DNA from: DASRDU01 sp035652435
GTDB lineage: Bacteria > Acidobacteriota > Blastocatellia > RBC074
Assembly (NCBI GenBank): GCA_035652435.1
Contig: DASRDU010000072.1
Span: 115,242 to 179,241 of the forward strand
Reading direction: 5' to 3'
DNA: 64,000 nucleotides
In this document: piece by piece, positions 1 to 12,255 of the stretch
Position numbering within the stretch: the first letter of the stretch is position 1
Layout of the letters: every line of letters starts with the position of its first letter
The notes under the pieces: generated by a model
What the model was told of the DNA's origin: nothing
The model's input: only the letters and a program-made list of their open reading frames with translations
The model's database searches: none
Made by a program: the position numbers and the translations under genes

Positions 1-29
1 TACCCGCCGAAAAACATCTCTGCTCCGTT

Positions 30-485
30 ATGACAGAAACCCCTGATTACAACGCAATGCTGCAGGTCGCCATCGAGGAAGCCCGGCAGGGGCTGGCCGA
101 GGGCGGCATCCCCATCGGCGCGGCGCTCTTCGACGGCGCGGGCAACCTGCTCGGGCGCGGGCACAACCGGCGCGTGCAGGAAGGCGACCCTTCGGTGCAT
201 GGCGAAACTGACGCCTTCCGCAAGGCGGGGCGGCAGCGCAGCTATCGCGACAAGATTATGGTGACGACGCTCGCGCCGTGCTGGTATTGCAGCGGCCTGA
301 TCCGGCAGTTCCGCATCGGCACGGTCGTGGTCGGCGAGTCGGTCAATTTCGCGGGCGGCGCGGACTGGCTGCGCGCAAACGGCGTCAAAGTCGTGGACCT
401 CAATTCGCCGGAATGCATCCGGATGCTCGCCGAATATATTTCAGCTCACCCTGACATCTGGAACGAGGACATCGGAGAGGAATGA
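30..485 (+). CDS. Cytosine deaminase-like zinc-dependent nucleoside/base deaminase
   Basis: A 151-residue cytidine/deoxycytidylate deaminase-fold protein. The zinc site is visible as H57-G-E59 (E59 would be the proton shuttle) and the PCxxC motif with C84 and C87. Beyond the motif it resembles fungal cytosine deaminase (Fcy1 type) along its whole length: the GRGHN segment near residue 42, VGESVNF near residue 101, and a C-terminus ending in NEDIGEE, like the yeast DWFEDIGE ending. The likely reaction is deamination of cytosine to uracil in pyrimidine salvage, in the cytoplasm. The length matches the family. A guanine deaminase or tRNA adenosine deaminase is less likely because of the Fcy1-like C-terminus. 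The next gene begins within 10 bases, so the two are probably cotranscribed. Confidence 0.88.
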   Translation: MTETPDYNAMLQVAIEEARQGLAEGGIPIGAALFDGAGNLLGRGHNRRVQEGDPSVHGETDAFRKAGRQRSYRDKIMVTTLAPCWYCSGLIRQFRIGTVVVGESVNFAGGADWLRANGVKVVDLNSPECIRMLAEYISAHPDIWNEDIGEE

Positions 486-492
486 CCCCGTG

Positions 493-1461
493 ATGAAATC
501 ACTGCTCACACTCGCTCTGTTTCTGACTATGCTGACTGTTTCGGGCTCTGCCCAGAATACCGCGCAACAACTCGGCTTCGGCCCCAATGACAAAGTCCTG
601 ATCGTTCACGCCGACGATGTCGGAATGTCGCATTCGGTGAATCTGGCGACCATCGAAGCCTTCAAACGCGGGATGGTGACTTCGGCGAGCATCATGGTCC
701 CGTGCCCGTGGTTTCCTGAGATTGCGGCTTACGCGAAGGAGCATCCCGAAGCTGATTTCGGCCTGCACCTGACGCTGACGAGCGAGTGGAAGCATTACCG
801 CTGGCGCCCGGTCGCGCCGATTGACAAGGTGCCGGGCCTGCTCGATCAGGAGGGCTTTATGTGGCGGTCGGAAAAACAGACTGCGATGAAAGCCACCGCC
901 GCCGAAATCGAAACCGAACTGCGCGCCCAGATCGAGCGCGCGATTGCCTTCGGCATCAAACCGACGCACCTCGACACGCATATGGGGACGCTCTATGCGC
1001 GACGGGATTACTTCGAGGTCTACACGAAACTCGGCAAAGAGTACGGCATCCCGGTGATGGTCATGCGCCCATCTCCTGAAATTGAAGCTTACACAAAGCT
1101 GGCCGGCATCCCCGTCACTTCTGAAATGCTGCGCAAGGTCGAAGCCGACGGCTTCGCGATGCTCGATTACCTGGTGACGGGCGTGGAGGGCAAGACGTTC
1201 GAGGAGCGCAAAAAGGCTTATCACAACCTGCTGCGCAATCTGAAACCGGGGGTGACGATGCTGATCGTGCATCTCGGCATGGATAACGATGAACTGAAAG
1301 CCATCACCGGTTCCTGGCAGCAGCGCCATGCTGACTTTCTCTCATTCACTGACCCTGAAACGCAGGCTTTGATCAAAGAGCTTGGGATCAGACTGACGAC
1401 GTGGCGCGAGATGGGAAAGCTTGCGTGGAAGGACAAGAAGCAGGTGAAGACAGGAAAATGA
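493..1461 (+). CDS. ChbG/HpnK (YdjC-like) family polysaccharide deacetylase, exported
   Basis: A 322-residue protein of the YdjC/ChbG/HpnK carbohydrate deacetylase family. The first 22 residues form a signal peptide (MKSLLTLALFLTMLTVSG, cut near SAQ). The family's metal-binding signature appears as HADDVG (classic NADDFG), followed by GLHLTLTSEW and THLDTHMGT, which supply the Asp and His ligands. Members remove acetyl groups from N-acetylated sugars such as chito-oligosaccharides, or act in hopanoid synthesis (HpnK). The secretion signal argues for an extracytoplasmic sugar substrate. A GTG lies one codon earlier (490), but the ATG at 493 is the simpler start. The gene sits 7 bases after the deaminase stop, so the two probably share a transcript. 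The substrate is not determinable from sequence. Confidence 0.88.
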   Translation: MKSLLTLALFLTMLTVSGSAQNTAQQLGFGPNDKVLIVHADDVGMSHSVNLATIEAFKRGMVTSASIMVPCPWFPEIAAYAKEHPEADFGLHLTLTSEWKHYRWRPVAPIDKVPGLLDQEGFMWRSEKQTAMKATAAEIETELRAQIERAIAFGIKPTHLDTHMGTLYARRDYFEVYTKLGKEYGIPVMVMRPSPEIEAYTKLAGIPVTSEMLRKVEADGFAMLDYLVTGVEGKTFEERKKAYHNLLRNLKPGVTMLIVHLGMDNDELKAITGSWQQRHADFLSFTDPETQALIKELGIRLTTWREMGKLAWKDKKQVKTGK

Positions 1462-1492
1462 CGGGGATAAACTGGACGACGGGAGACGATTA

Positions 1493-1999
1493 ATGCCAAC
1501 AAACTCAGCCGACCGCTATCGCCGCTGGTTCGAATACGAAAAGGACAGTCACGCCAAAGTGCTGGCCTCACTCGATGCCGTGCCTGCGCCGCTCCGCTCG
1601 CTGCCCCAATTCCAGAAGGCCGCAGACCTGCTGGCGCACCTGATGATGGCGCGGCAGCTCTGGCTGTTCAGGTTCGGAATCCTGAAAGAAGGCCCGCATG
1701 AATTTTTCCCGCAGGGCATGAGCCTTGCTGACCTTGCCGCGCGGGTGCGGGAGATAGAGGCAGTGTGGTCAGATTACTTCCAGCGGCTGACTGACGAGGA
1801 AGTGGCGCGGACGTTTGAGTATCGGAGTCTTGAAGGCGACTGGTATCGCAACACGGTCGAAGACATTCTGACGCAGCTCTTCGGCCATTCGTGCTATCAC
1901 CGCGGGCAGATCGCCGCTCTGATCAGGTCAATCGGGGCCGAGCCGGCTGAAACCGATTTTGTCTTCTGGGCGCGGGAGCCGATCCCGCCGCGTGAATAG
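1493..1999 (+). CDS. DinB/YfiT-like four-helix-bundle protein
   Basis: A 168-residue protein with the DinB-like layout: an N-terminal helix with RWFEYEKDSHAKVL, a central helix with LLAHLMMARQLWL, and a C-terminal helix with HSCYHRGQIAALIR. The spaced histidines (in AHLMMAR and in HSCYHRGQ) fit the three-His metal site of the family. DinB proteins are metal-binding bundles, often thiol transferases or of unknown function, and are very common in soil Acidobacteriota and Bacilli. The start ATG follows GGGAGACG at a reasonable distance. It lies 31 bases after the deacetylase and may belong to the same operon. No specific substrate can be inferred. Confidence 0.85.
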   Translation: MPTNSADRYRRWFEYEKDSHAKVLASLDAVPAPLRSLPQFQKAADLLAHLMMARQLWLFRFGILKEGPHEFFPQGMSLADLAARVREIEAVWSDYFQRLTDEEVARTFEYRSLEGDWYRNTVEDILTQLFGHSCYHRGQIAALIRSIGAEPAETDFVFWAREPIPPRE

Positions 2000-2011
2000 C
2001 ATCACTTCGGA

Positions 2012-2557
2012 ATGCAGAATATAGCCATCCAGATTCGCCTTGCCACACCCAATGACATTCCCGAAATCAGTCGTCTGATCCCGGAATCAGTCCGCGCGCT
2101 CGGCGCGAACTATTACGACGCCCAACAGATCGAAAGCGCGCTCGTCCACGTCTTCGGGGTTGACACTCAGCTGATTGACGACGGCACATACCTGGTTGCG
2201 GTGGTGGACAATGAAATCGCCGGGTGCGGGGGCTGGAGCAGACGAGAGACCCTGTACGGCGGAGATCAGGCGAAGTCTGAAGCCGACCCGCTGCTTGACC
2301 CCACGCGGGACCCGGCCCGCATCAGAGCCTTCTTCGTCCACCCGCGGTGGGCGCGGCGGGGCATCGGCAGGATGATCATCAATGCCTGCGAAGAGGCCGC
2401 GCGCAAAGCGGGGTTCCGGAAACTCGAACTGGTCGCGACACTGCCCGGAGAACCTCTGTATGCCGCCACAGGTTATGAAGTCATCGAGAGATTCGAGATT
2501 GATTTGCCCGACGGCGTAAAGCTTACCGTCGCCCGAATGCAGAAACAGATGTCCTGA
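2012..2557 (+). CDS. GNAT family N-acetyltransferase
   Basis: A 181-residue acetyltransferase of the GNAT fold. The acetyl-CoA binding motif A is clear at about residues 105-125: FVHPRWARRGIGRMI, the Q/RxxGxG/A loop that holds the CoA pyrophosphate. The N-terminus (IRLATPNDIPEISRLI) is the typical first strand and helix, and the C-terminus holds the YAATGYEVIERFEI strand. The substrate, whether an amino acid, amine or antibiotic, cannot be told from sequence. It starts 12 bases after the DinB-like gene and ends what appears to be a four-gene run on the plus strand. Confidence 0.88.
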   Translation: MQNIAIQIRLATPNDIPEISRLIPESVRALGANYYDAQQIESALVHVFGVDTQLIDDGTYLVAVVDNEIAGCGGWSRRETLYGGDQAKSEADPLLDPTRDPARIRAFFVHPRWARRGIGRMIINACEEAARKAGFRKLELVATLPGEPLYAATGYEVIERFEIDLPDGVKLTVARMQKQMS

Positions 2558-2723
2558 CTCAGGCATCTTCCTGACCCCGCCCGAAGTTTCCCCAGCCTGA
2601 CACACCCGCACGTTCAATCACCCGAAATTTAAGAGATAATGTCTGCCTGATTCAGGCGCGCGATTTGACAACAGCGTGTTCTGATTGGAAGCTGAAACAG
2701 GACTGCTCGTGAAGGGAGAGAAA

Positions 2724-5432
2724 ATGACTTCGGGAAAAGCCGTTGATCCGGTCTGTGGAATGACCGTTGATCCGGAGACAGCGAAATGGTCTTACGAACA
2801 TGAGGGGAAGAAATATTATTTCTGCAATCCGCGCTGCTTCGAAAAATTCAGCGCCGACCCGGCGAAGTATCTGTCACCACAACCCGCATCCATGCCTGTC
2901 ATGATCCAGCCGTCGAAGATGAGCCTGCCGGTGCATCCGCAGCAGGCAGTGCAGGGAGAAAAAACAGAGTCGAAGGAGATTGATCCGGTCTGCGGGATGA
3001 CCGTTGATCCCGCGACGGCGAAGTGGAGCTACGAACACGAGGGGAAGAAGTATTACTTCTGCCGTCAGCAGTGTCTTGAAAAGTTCCGTGCCGACCCGGC
3101 GCAATACCTCGCACCGAAGCCGGCGCTGGTGAGCCTTGGCGGGCTTTCGGCAAAGCCGGCGGCGCCAGCGCAACAGCCCGCGAAGAGCGACGCCGGGGCG
3201 GGCACTAAATACTTCTGCCCGATGGATCCCGAGGTCGTCAGCGACAGGCCCGCCGCGTGTCCGAAATGCGGGATGGCGCTCGAACCGGTGATGAGCGCGG
3301 CACCGGCGACTAAAACTGAATACTTCTGCCCGATGCACCCGGAGATCGTCCGCGATGCGCCCGGCAGCTGCCCGATTTGTGGCATGGCGCTTGAGCCGCG
3401 CACCGTGGCCCTGGCGGAAGAGGCCAACCCGGAGCTGACGGAGATGACCCGGAGGTTCTGGATCGGTGTCGTGCTGTCGGTCCCGGTGCTGCTGCTTGCG
3501 ATGTCAGAGATGATTCCCGGGCAGCCCGTCCAGCACGCTATCGCGCCGCGCGTCATCACGCTGATCGAGTTCGCGCTGGCGACGCCGGTGGTCTTATGGG
3601 GCGGCTGGCCTTTCTTCGAGCGCGGCTGGGCTTCGGTCATCAATCGCAGCCCGAATATGTTCACGCTGATCGCGATTGGCACGGGGGCGGCTTATCTCTA
3701 TAGCGTCGTTGCGACTCTGGTCCCGGGCATCTTTCCGGCCTCGTTCCGCGGGCATCACGGGGAGGTTGCGGTTTACTTCGAGGCCGCGGCGGTGATCACG
3801 ACGCTCGTGCTGCTCGGTCAGGTGCTTGAATTGCGCGCCCGCAGTCGGACGAGCAGCGCGATCAAATCGCTGCTCGGCCTCGCGCCGAAGACCGCGCGAG
3901 TGATTCGCGACGACGGCACTGAAGAGGACATCCCGCTTGAATCCGTGATCGTCGGCGCAAAGCTGCGCGTGCGGCCCGGCGAAAAAATTCCGGTCGATGG
4001 CGAAGTGATTGAAGGCGCGAGTTCGGTTGACGAATCAATGATCACGGGCGAGCCGATCCCGGTCGAGAAAACTGCCGGCAGCCGCGTGACCGGCGGCACG
4101 GTGAACGGCACCGGGAGTCTGGTGATGCGGGCGGAACGCGTGGGCAGCGAAACTCTGCTGGCGCAGATCGTCCGGATGGTCGGCGAAGCGCAACGCAGCC
4201 GCGCGCCGATTCAGCGCATCGCCGACACTGTTTCCGGTTACTTCGTCCCGGCTGTGGTGCTGGTTGCGGTGGTCACTTTCGTCGTGTGGAGTTTTCTCGG
4301 CCCTGAGCCGCGATTCGTTTATGCGCTCGTCAATGCCGTGGCCGTACTGATCATCGCGTGCCCGTGCGCGCTTGGCCTCGCGACGCCGATGAGCATTATG
4401 GTCGGCACGGGACGCGGGGCGACCGAAGGGGTGCTGATCAAAAATGCCGAGGCGCTCGAAACCCTCGCCAAAGTTGATACGCTCGTGGTGGACAAGACGG
4501 GGACGGTCACCGAAGGCAAACCGAAACTGATTTCGGTCGTCGCGGCTGAAGGGCAGAGTGAAAATGAACTGCTCAGGCTGGCGGCCGGCCTTGAACGGGG
4601 CAGCGAGCATCCGCTGGCGGCGGCGATTGTGGCCGGCGCGCAGGAGAAATCCATCGGGCTTTCACCTGCAAAGGACTTTCGGTCAATCACTGGCAAGGGC
4701 GTGACGGGCGCTGTTGATGATCACAACATCGCGCTTGGCAATCAGAGCCTGTTCGATGAGTTGAAGGTTGATGTCGGCCCCTTAACGGCGCGCGCGGATG
4801 AGCTGCGGCGTGACGGGCAGACCGTGATGTTTGTCGCGATTGACAACAGGGCAGCAGGGTTGATCGGCGTGGCTGACCCGATCAAGGCAAATGCGGCTGA
4901 AGCGATCCAGGCGCTGCATCAGGCGGAAATTCGCGTGGTGATGCTGACGGGTGACAGCCGGACGACTGCCGAGGCGGTGGCGAAAAAACTTGGGATTGAT
5001 GAAGTGATTGCCGAAGTCCTGCCCGCGCAGAAAAGTGAGGCGGTGAAGCGGCTCCAGTCCGAAGGCCGCTTCGTCGCAATGGCCGGCGACGGGGTCAACG
5101 ACGCCCCGGCGCTCGCGCAGGCGCAGGTCGGCATTGCGATGGGAACCGGGACTGACGTGGCGATGGAAAGCGCCGGGGTCACGCTGGTCAAAGGCGACCT
5201 GCGGGGCATCGTGCGGGCGCGCAACCTGAGCCGGGCGGTGATGCGGAATATCCGGCAGAACCTGTTCTTCGCGTTCGTCTACAACCTGCTCGGCATTCCG
5301 CTGGCGGCCGGCGTGTTGTATCCGGTGTTCGGACTGCTGCTCAGCCCGATGATCGCGAGCGCGGCGATGACTTTCAGTTCGGTGTCGGTGATCACGAATG
5401 CGCTGCGGTTGAGGAGCGCGCGTCTGTCGTGA
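2724..5432 (+). CDS. Copper-type P1B ATPase with two YHS and two HMBD metal-binding domains
   Basis: A 902-residue heavy-metal translocating ATPase. Two YHS domains lie at about residues 6-50 and 89-132, each with DPVCGMTVDP and a YYFC..C motif. Two short heavy-metal-binding (HMBD) modules follow (YFCPMDPE...CPKCGMALEP and YFCPMHPE...CPICGMALEP). The P-type core has the TGEPIPVE actuator loop, the CPCALGLATP intramembrane site, DKTGTVTEG phosphorylation site, SEHPLAAAI and GDGVNDAPAL. The late membrane helices carry VYN and MTFSS, the P1B-1 pattern for Cu(I)/Ag(I). The predicted role is export of Cu(I). There is no GMTCxxC HMA domain. An upstream TTG (2685) is possible, but ATG 2724 has the Shine-Dalgarno-like GAAGGGAGAG just before it. 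The gene overlaps the next by four bases. Confidence 0.93.
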   Translation: MTSGKAVDPVCGMTVDPETAKWSYEHEGKKYYFCNPRCFEKFSADPAKYLSPQPASMPVMIQPSKMSLPVHPQQAVQGEKTESKEIDPVCGMTVDPATAKWSYEHEGKKYYFCRQQCLEKFRADPAQYLAPKPALVSLGGLSAKPAAPAQQPAKSDAGAGTKYFCPMDPEVVSDRPAACPKCGMALEPVMSAAPATKTEYFCPMHPEIVRDAPGSCPICGMALEPRTVALAEEANPELTEMTRRFWIGVVLSVPVLLLAMSEMIPGQPVQHAIAPRVITLIEFALATPVVLWGGWPFFERGWASVINRSPNMFTLIAIGTGAAYLYSVVATLVPGIFPASFRGHHGEVAVYFEAAAVITTLVLLGQVLELRARSRTSSAIKSLLGLAPKTARVIRDDGTEEDIPLESVIVGAKLRVRPGEKIPVDGEVIEGASSVDESMITGEPIPVEKTAGSRVTGGTVNGTGSLVMRAERVGSETLLAQIVRMVGEAQRSRAPIQRIADTVSGYFVPAVVLVAVVTFVVWSFLGPEPRFVYALVNAVAVLIIACPCALGLATPMSIMVGTGRGATEGVLIKNAEALETLAKVDTLVVDKTGTVTEGKPKLISVVAAEGQSENELLRLAAGLERGSEHPLAAAIVAGAQEKSIGLSPAKDFRSITGKGVTGAVDDHNIALGNQSLFDELKVDVGPLTARADELRRDGQTVMFVAIDNRAAGLIGVADPIKANAAEAIQALHQAEIRVVMLTGDSRTTAEAVAKKLGIDEVIAEVLPAQKSEAVKRLQSEGRFVAMAGDGVNDAPALAQAQVGIAMGTGTDVAMESAGVTLVKGDLRGIVRARNLSRAVMRNIRQNLFFAFVYNLLGIPLAAGVLYPVFGLLLSPMIASAAMTFSSVSVITNALRLRSARLS

Positions 5433-6109
5433 GTGAGAATGGAATGCGGGTCGAACGGATGAAACAGATCGAGACTGATCAGAATCAGGCTTGCGAGAAG
5501 TGCGGGGCGGCGAATGCCCGGCGCTACGAACAATACTTTTTTGGCAGGGCGGGCGAACAGGTGGATGAAGGTCACGTCTGGCTGTGCGTGAAATGCGTGC
5601 GGGCGGAGCGCAGGGCGATTCGCGATTCACGGGGGCCAGCCGGTGACGGCCTGACTCGTGAGGAACTGATCGCCGAACTCGACCGCTTCTGGAATGAGAG
5701 CGGCGCCATGCAAATTTGCATCAGGTGTCACGAGCAGCAGACCGGCTGCTGCCCGCCGATGTGCCGTTCGCTCGGGCCTGCGGGCTGCCGGAACAAGAAT
5801 GTCTTCTGCGCGGGGTTCATTTGCAGCGCGCTGCTCAACGCGATCAGGGAATGCGACGCCGCCCTCGCGCGGCTGCTCAAGCGGGTGAAGTGGAATTACG
5901 GCTCCGCCGAATTCCGCGTCTACGAAATGATGACGCGCGTGCCGCCCGAGGAGCGTGAACAGACGCGCCCGCTGGCCCTGCCCGCGCGTTACCCGCCGCT
6001 CAACCTGCCCGACGGAAATGCCATCAGGCAAAGACTCCTCGCGCTGGCCGATGAAGTGCTGGAAGTGCGACGGCGCTGGAACAAAGCTGATCGCGAAGAC
6101 CGCAGGTAA
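5429..6109 (+). CDS. Cysteine-rich protein translationally coupled to the copper ATPase (unknown function)
   Basis: I do not recognise this 226-residue protein. It starts at a GTG inside the ATPase stop region (four-base overlap, GTGA), so the two are translationally coupled. There are two cysteine sets. The first is a zinc-ribbon-like CxxC pair (C22/C25 with C53/C56). The second is a dense cluster, C97-x2-C100, C107-C108, C112, C120, C127 and C132. The C97-C100 pair reads CIRCH, which formally matches a heme c motif, but there is no signal peptide, so heme attachment is unlikely. The C-terminal 90 residues are charged and helical. By context it could be a metal chaperone, sensor or scavenger for the pump, but this is an inference. 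An in-frame ATG at 5444 is the alternative start. Confidence 0.75.
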   Translation: MSENGMRVERMKQIETDQNQACEKCGAANARRYEQYFFGRAGEQVDEGHVWLCVKCVRAERRAIRDSRGPAGDGLTREELIAELDRFWNESGAMQICIRCHEQQTGCCPPMCRSLGPAGCRNKNVFCAGFICSALLNAIRECDAALARLLKRVKWNYGSAEFRVYEMMTRVPPEEREQTRPLALPARYPPLNLPDGNAIRQRLLALADEVLEVRRRWNKADREDRR

Positions 6110-6137
6110 GAGCTGAGTGCGAGATGACAATCCATTT

Positions 6138-6223
6138 CCCGGGAGCGCACGCGGCTCGCGTGCCAGTCTGATGAGCCAGCGCCCCCGGCGACACACAGCA
6201 CGCGAGCCGCGTGCGCTCCCGGG
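6138..6223. repeat. Perfect 25-bp inverted repeat, family R1
   Basis: The left arm at 6138-6162 begins CCCGGGAGCGCACGCGG. Its exact reverse complement is at 6199-6223, with a 36-base loop. The CCCGGGAGCGC end recurs in the imperfect palindrome at 63151-63232. It is most likely a dispersed palindromic element and, placed after the 5429 gene, could fold in RNA, but no T-tract follows. Confidence 0.85.
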
Positions 6224-6290
6224 ACTGCCGCCTGTTGGCAGGGTTATTTCATCTTCAATCCCAAGCCCGCGCATGCCATCCCGCCAAACA

Positions 6291-6341
6291 AATGGAACCA
6301 GGCCTCAGGCCGGTCGTGCAATCTGACAGCGGGGAGACCTC
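6291..6341 (+). promoter_or_regulatory. Conserved leader block, copy A (unknown element)
   Basis: The block consists of AATGGAACCA, a 14-base variable spacer, and a 27-base segment ending GAGACCTC. It matches the block at 10960-11010 at all ten bases of the first part and 23 of 27 of the second, with identical spacing. Each copy lies upstream of one of the two paralogous secreted-protein genes. It could be a structured RNA leader, or a remnant of a shared duplication. I recognise no known riboswitch class. Confidence 0.5.
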
Positions 6342-6909
6342 ATCCAACCACTCCCTGCCGTGACTTCGATTCTGACCAGCGTTCATCGCCGGTCATTCAG
6401 ATGAGGCTGTGGCGATTGCGCCGCCTCGTCTCTCCGGAAACAATTCGACCTGCGGCATCCAGCGGCGGCCCGCGGCTTCGCCAGGGAAATCTTCGTTCTC
6501 GGGTGATTCGGTCAGCGCGGCCCTCACGCCTCTCGAACAACCTCCCGGTGCAGACAGTCACTGATCACAACGTCAGGGAAGAGCCTGAAAGGTGGCGACG
6601 AGCGGCGCCGTGTCTGCCGTTCAGCCCGGATCTTCCCTCGTCTCCGGGCGCTGCCGTTCGACGCCGACCGGGCTTCGCTGTGCCGCCCGCGCCGATGACA
6701 TCTTTCTTCCCGAAGCGGCCGGCCGGACTTTTTATGCGGGTGTTAGTGGACTCGTAGAGCGATTGATCATTTCAGCTTTCAGAGGCTGAGGACCAGAACG
6801 GGAAGAAACAATAAAACAACAAACAACAATCTGTTTTGTCGGGCGGGACAGGTGACCCGGCAGGCCGCAAGCAAAAAGAGAAACAACCACGTCTGAGGAG
6901 TAAGCAGTG

Positions 6910-10779
<3,870 letters not shown>

Positions 10780-10959
10780 ACAGACGGGCCACCGACAGGA
10801 CGGGTGAAACGGATTGACACTGATCTCGTGTTGATCCGCTTCACCCGTTTTATCCGTGGCCCGCTGATGCTTCCTGAATCGAATCTTTTTCAGCCAGCCC
10901 ACCCTGCTGCCTGAGTGATGATCGGCTTCGCTTACCCCGTTCTATCTTTCCGGAGAGTT

Positions 10960-11010
10960 AATGGAACCAAACGCCGGCAGGGCCGTGTAACCTGACAGCA
11001 GCGAGACCTC
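10960..11010 (+). promoter_or_regulatory. Conserved leader block, copy B (unknown element)
   Basis: Partner of the block at 6291-6341, with the same AATGGAACCA start, the same 14-base spacer length and 23 of 27 matching bases in the CGTG...GAGACCTC part. It lies about 1.25 kb upstream of the second secreted-protein gene and 180 bases after the first. Confidence 0.5.
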
Positions 11011-11664
11011 GACAACACCTTCGCTGCCATCGGGAACAGAGATAATCTTCTGATCAACCAGCCAGGCCGCTTACCGTGCAGGGGCCTGCCATTCATACAA
11101 CAGTCATCACCGCCACATTACCCGCCCGAGCGGGCGGGCAGTGGCCTGCGCCGCCGGGGCCGGCGCACGGGCGGCGATGAGTTCAGCCTCTCATCAGTCA
11201 TCACTGGAAGCGGGCGACACATTTTCGGGAATTAAATTTCCGGCCCGCGGGGCGGCCGCAGCTTTCCTGTCATCAGGCAGAGTTGTGATCAGGCTGACTT
11301 CCGCTGGGTCCGGAGAGCGGGGGCGTGGAGAGAGGGAGCCACAGGAACATCGTGAGAGGCAGATTATTGCCTGAGTGATTCCGTGTCTCCGCGTCCCCGC
11401 AACCATCCACCATGGGCCGGTTTACTTCGGGCTGGTGCGCGTCAACCGACGTGACACCGCGGGGGCGCGGGCGCAATAGAGGGGCAACTTTGCGCTCGCC
11501 TCCTGACCCTCCGCAGGGATTGCGGGCATCAATTGACGCCCGCAATTTCCGGCGGATGCGGGATGAGGTTTTGTGCCTCAGCCAGGAATCCCGCGTCCGT
11601 CGGAATCCGGCGCGCAGGCGCGAAGGGGCACTGTCAGGCTGACCTGTCTTCGCGCCTTCGCAGG

Positions 11665-11740
11665 CGTGTCAGAAGCCCGACCGTGAGGGAGGGCTTGCTC
11701 ACACAGCCAAGCCCTCCCTCACGGTCGGGCTTCTGACACG
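11665..11740. repeat. Perfect 33-bp inverted repeat, family R2
   Basis: Arms at 11665-11697 and 11708-11740 are exact reverse complements around a 10-base loop; the left arm begins CGTGTCAGAAGCCCGACC. A degraded relative, ending GGGCTTCTGACACA, is seen at 58617-58644. The size, perfection and recurrence point to a dispersed palindromic element (REP/BIME or MITE-like). Confidence 0.85.
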
Positions 11741-11964
11741 TGGTCACATTTATTTCTCAAACACTATAATGCCCGAGCCGGAAGCTGGAAAATTTCCGGC
11801 ATCCCGCTTGATTTCAAGGTGAGCGTTTAGTCAATGCCCTCTCGGCCAGTCCGCCCCCGTCTCCGAGTGACCTGCCGCTCACATCACCACAGGCTCGCCC
11901 GCTGGCACGCAGTTTCAGGCCGGAAGCGATCAGCCGATTCACCAAGGGTCGGTCAGGGAATCAG

Positions 11965-12036
11965 AAGGCAAAAGTAAAAAGGCAGAATGAAAAAACTTTT
12001 CCGGCATCCCGACTTTTGCCTTTTACCTTTTTACTT
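11965..12036. repeat. AAGGCAAAAGTAAAAAGGC-type repeat pair, family R5
   Basis: The forward copy at 11965-11985 faces an approximately inverted copy at 12013-12036. The same A-rich word recurs at 13246-13263 (with an exact inverse at 13320-13337) and at 16931-16945. Copies flank the 12256 gene on both sides. Confidence 0.65.
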
Positions 12037-12255
12037 CAGCCGGATGACATCTGTCCGGAACCTCGCATTCAGTTCAATTGTTATCGGCGTCACCGGGCGC
12101 ATTTCCCGGCGAATGCCGGCTGCCGATCACTGACACCCTCATCAGGCAGTCGCATTCGTTTCCTCACTGTGATCGCGGCTTTGGAGGGCCTGCCCTCACT
12201 CACTGCACACAAGGTCCGCCCCCCGGGCGGGCTTCACCCGGCAAGGAGTTATGAG

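Larger units (their letters stand above)
6110..6909. other. Long non-coding stretch with palindrome and conserved leader block
   Basis: There is no convincing gene in these 800 bases; the open frames here are short and look like shadows. It holds a perfect 25-bp inverted repeat (6138-6162 and 6199-6223), a 51-base block at 6291-6341 that recurs upstream of the second secreted-protein gene, and an AT-rich segment (6811-6845) before the ribosome-binding site GAGGAG of the next gene. Confidence 0.6.
10780..12255. other. 1.5-kb intergenic region, repeat mosaic without a supported gene
   Basis: No frame here looks coding. The region contains the second leader block (10960-11010), a GC hairpin (arms 11121-11128 and 11131-11138), a stretch near 11425-11452 resembling the 3' end of the preceding gene (GGCTGGTGCGCGTCAA), a repeat block shared with 13438-13502 (11601-11664), a perfect 33-bp palindrome (11665-11740) and an AAGGCAAAAGTAAAAAGGC-type repeat at 11965-11985 with an inverted partner at 12013-12036. 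It may contain the remains of a lost paralogue. Confidence 0.55.

Noticed and set aside
499..1329. Long open frame on the minus strand opposite the ChbG-like gene
   Set aside because: High GC gives long antisense frames; the plus-strand protein has clear family motifs and a signal peptide, the antisense text has none.
5717..5733. CIRCH heme c motif in the cysteine-rich protein
   Set aside because: No signal peptide, and it lies in a cluster of many cysteines; more likely a metal site.
6401..6757. 118-codon frame in the intergenic region before the NHL protein
   Set aside because: Arg/Pro-rich text without motifs or a ribosome site; likely chance.
11141..11736. Several overlapping short frames between the two secreted-protein genes
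   Set aside because: They run through hairpins and repeats and do not look like proteins.
12016..12255. Upstream extension of the 12256 secreted protein to a TTG
   Set aside because: The extension is repeat-derived, has no ribosome site, and would bury the signal peptide; ATG 12256 has AAGGAG upstream.
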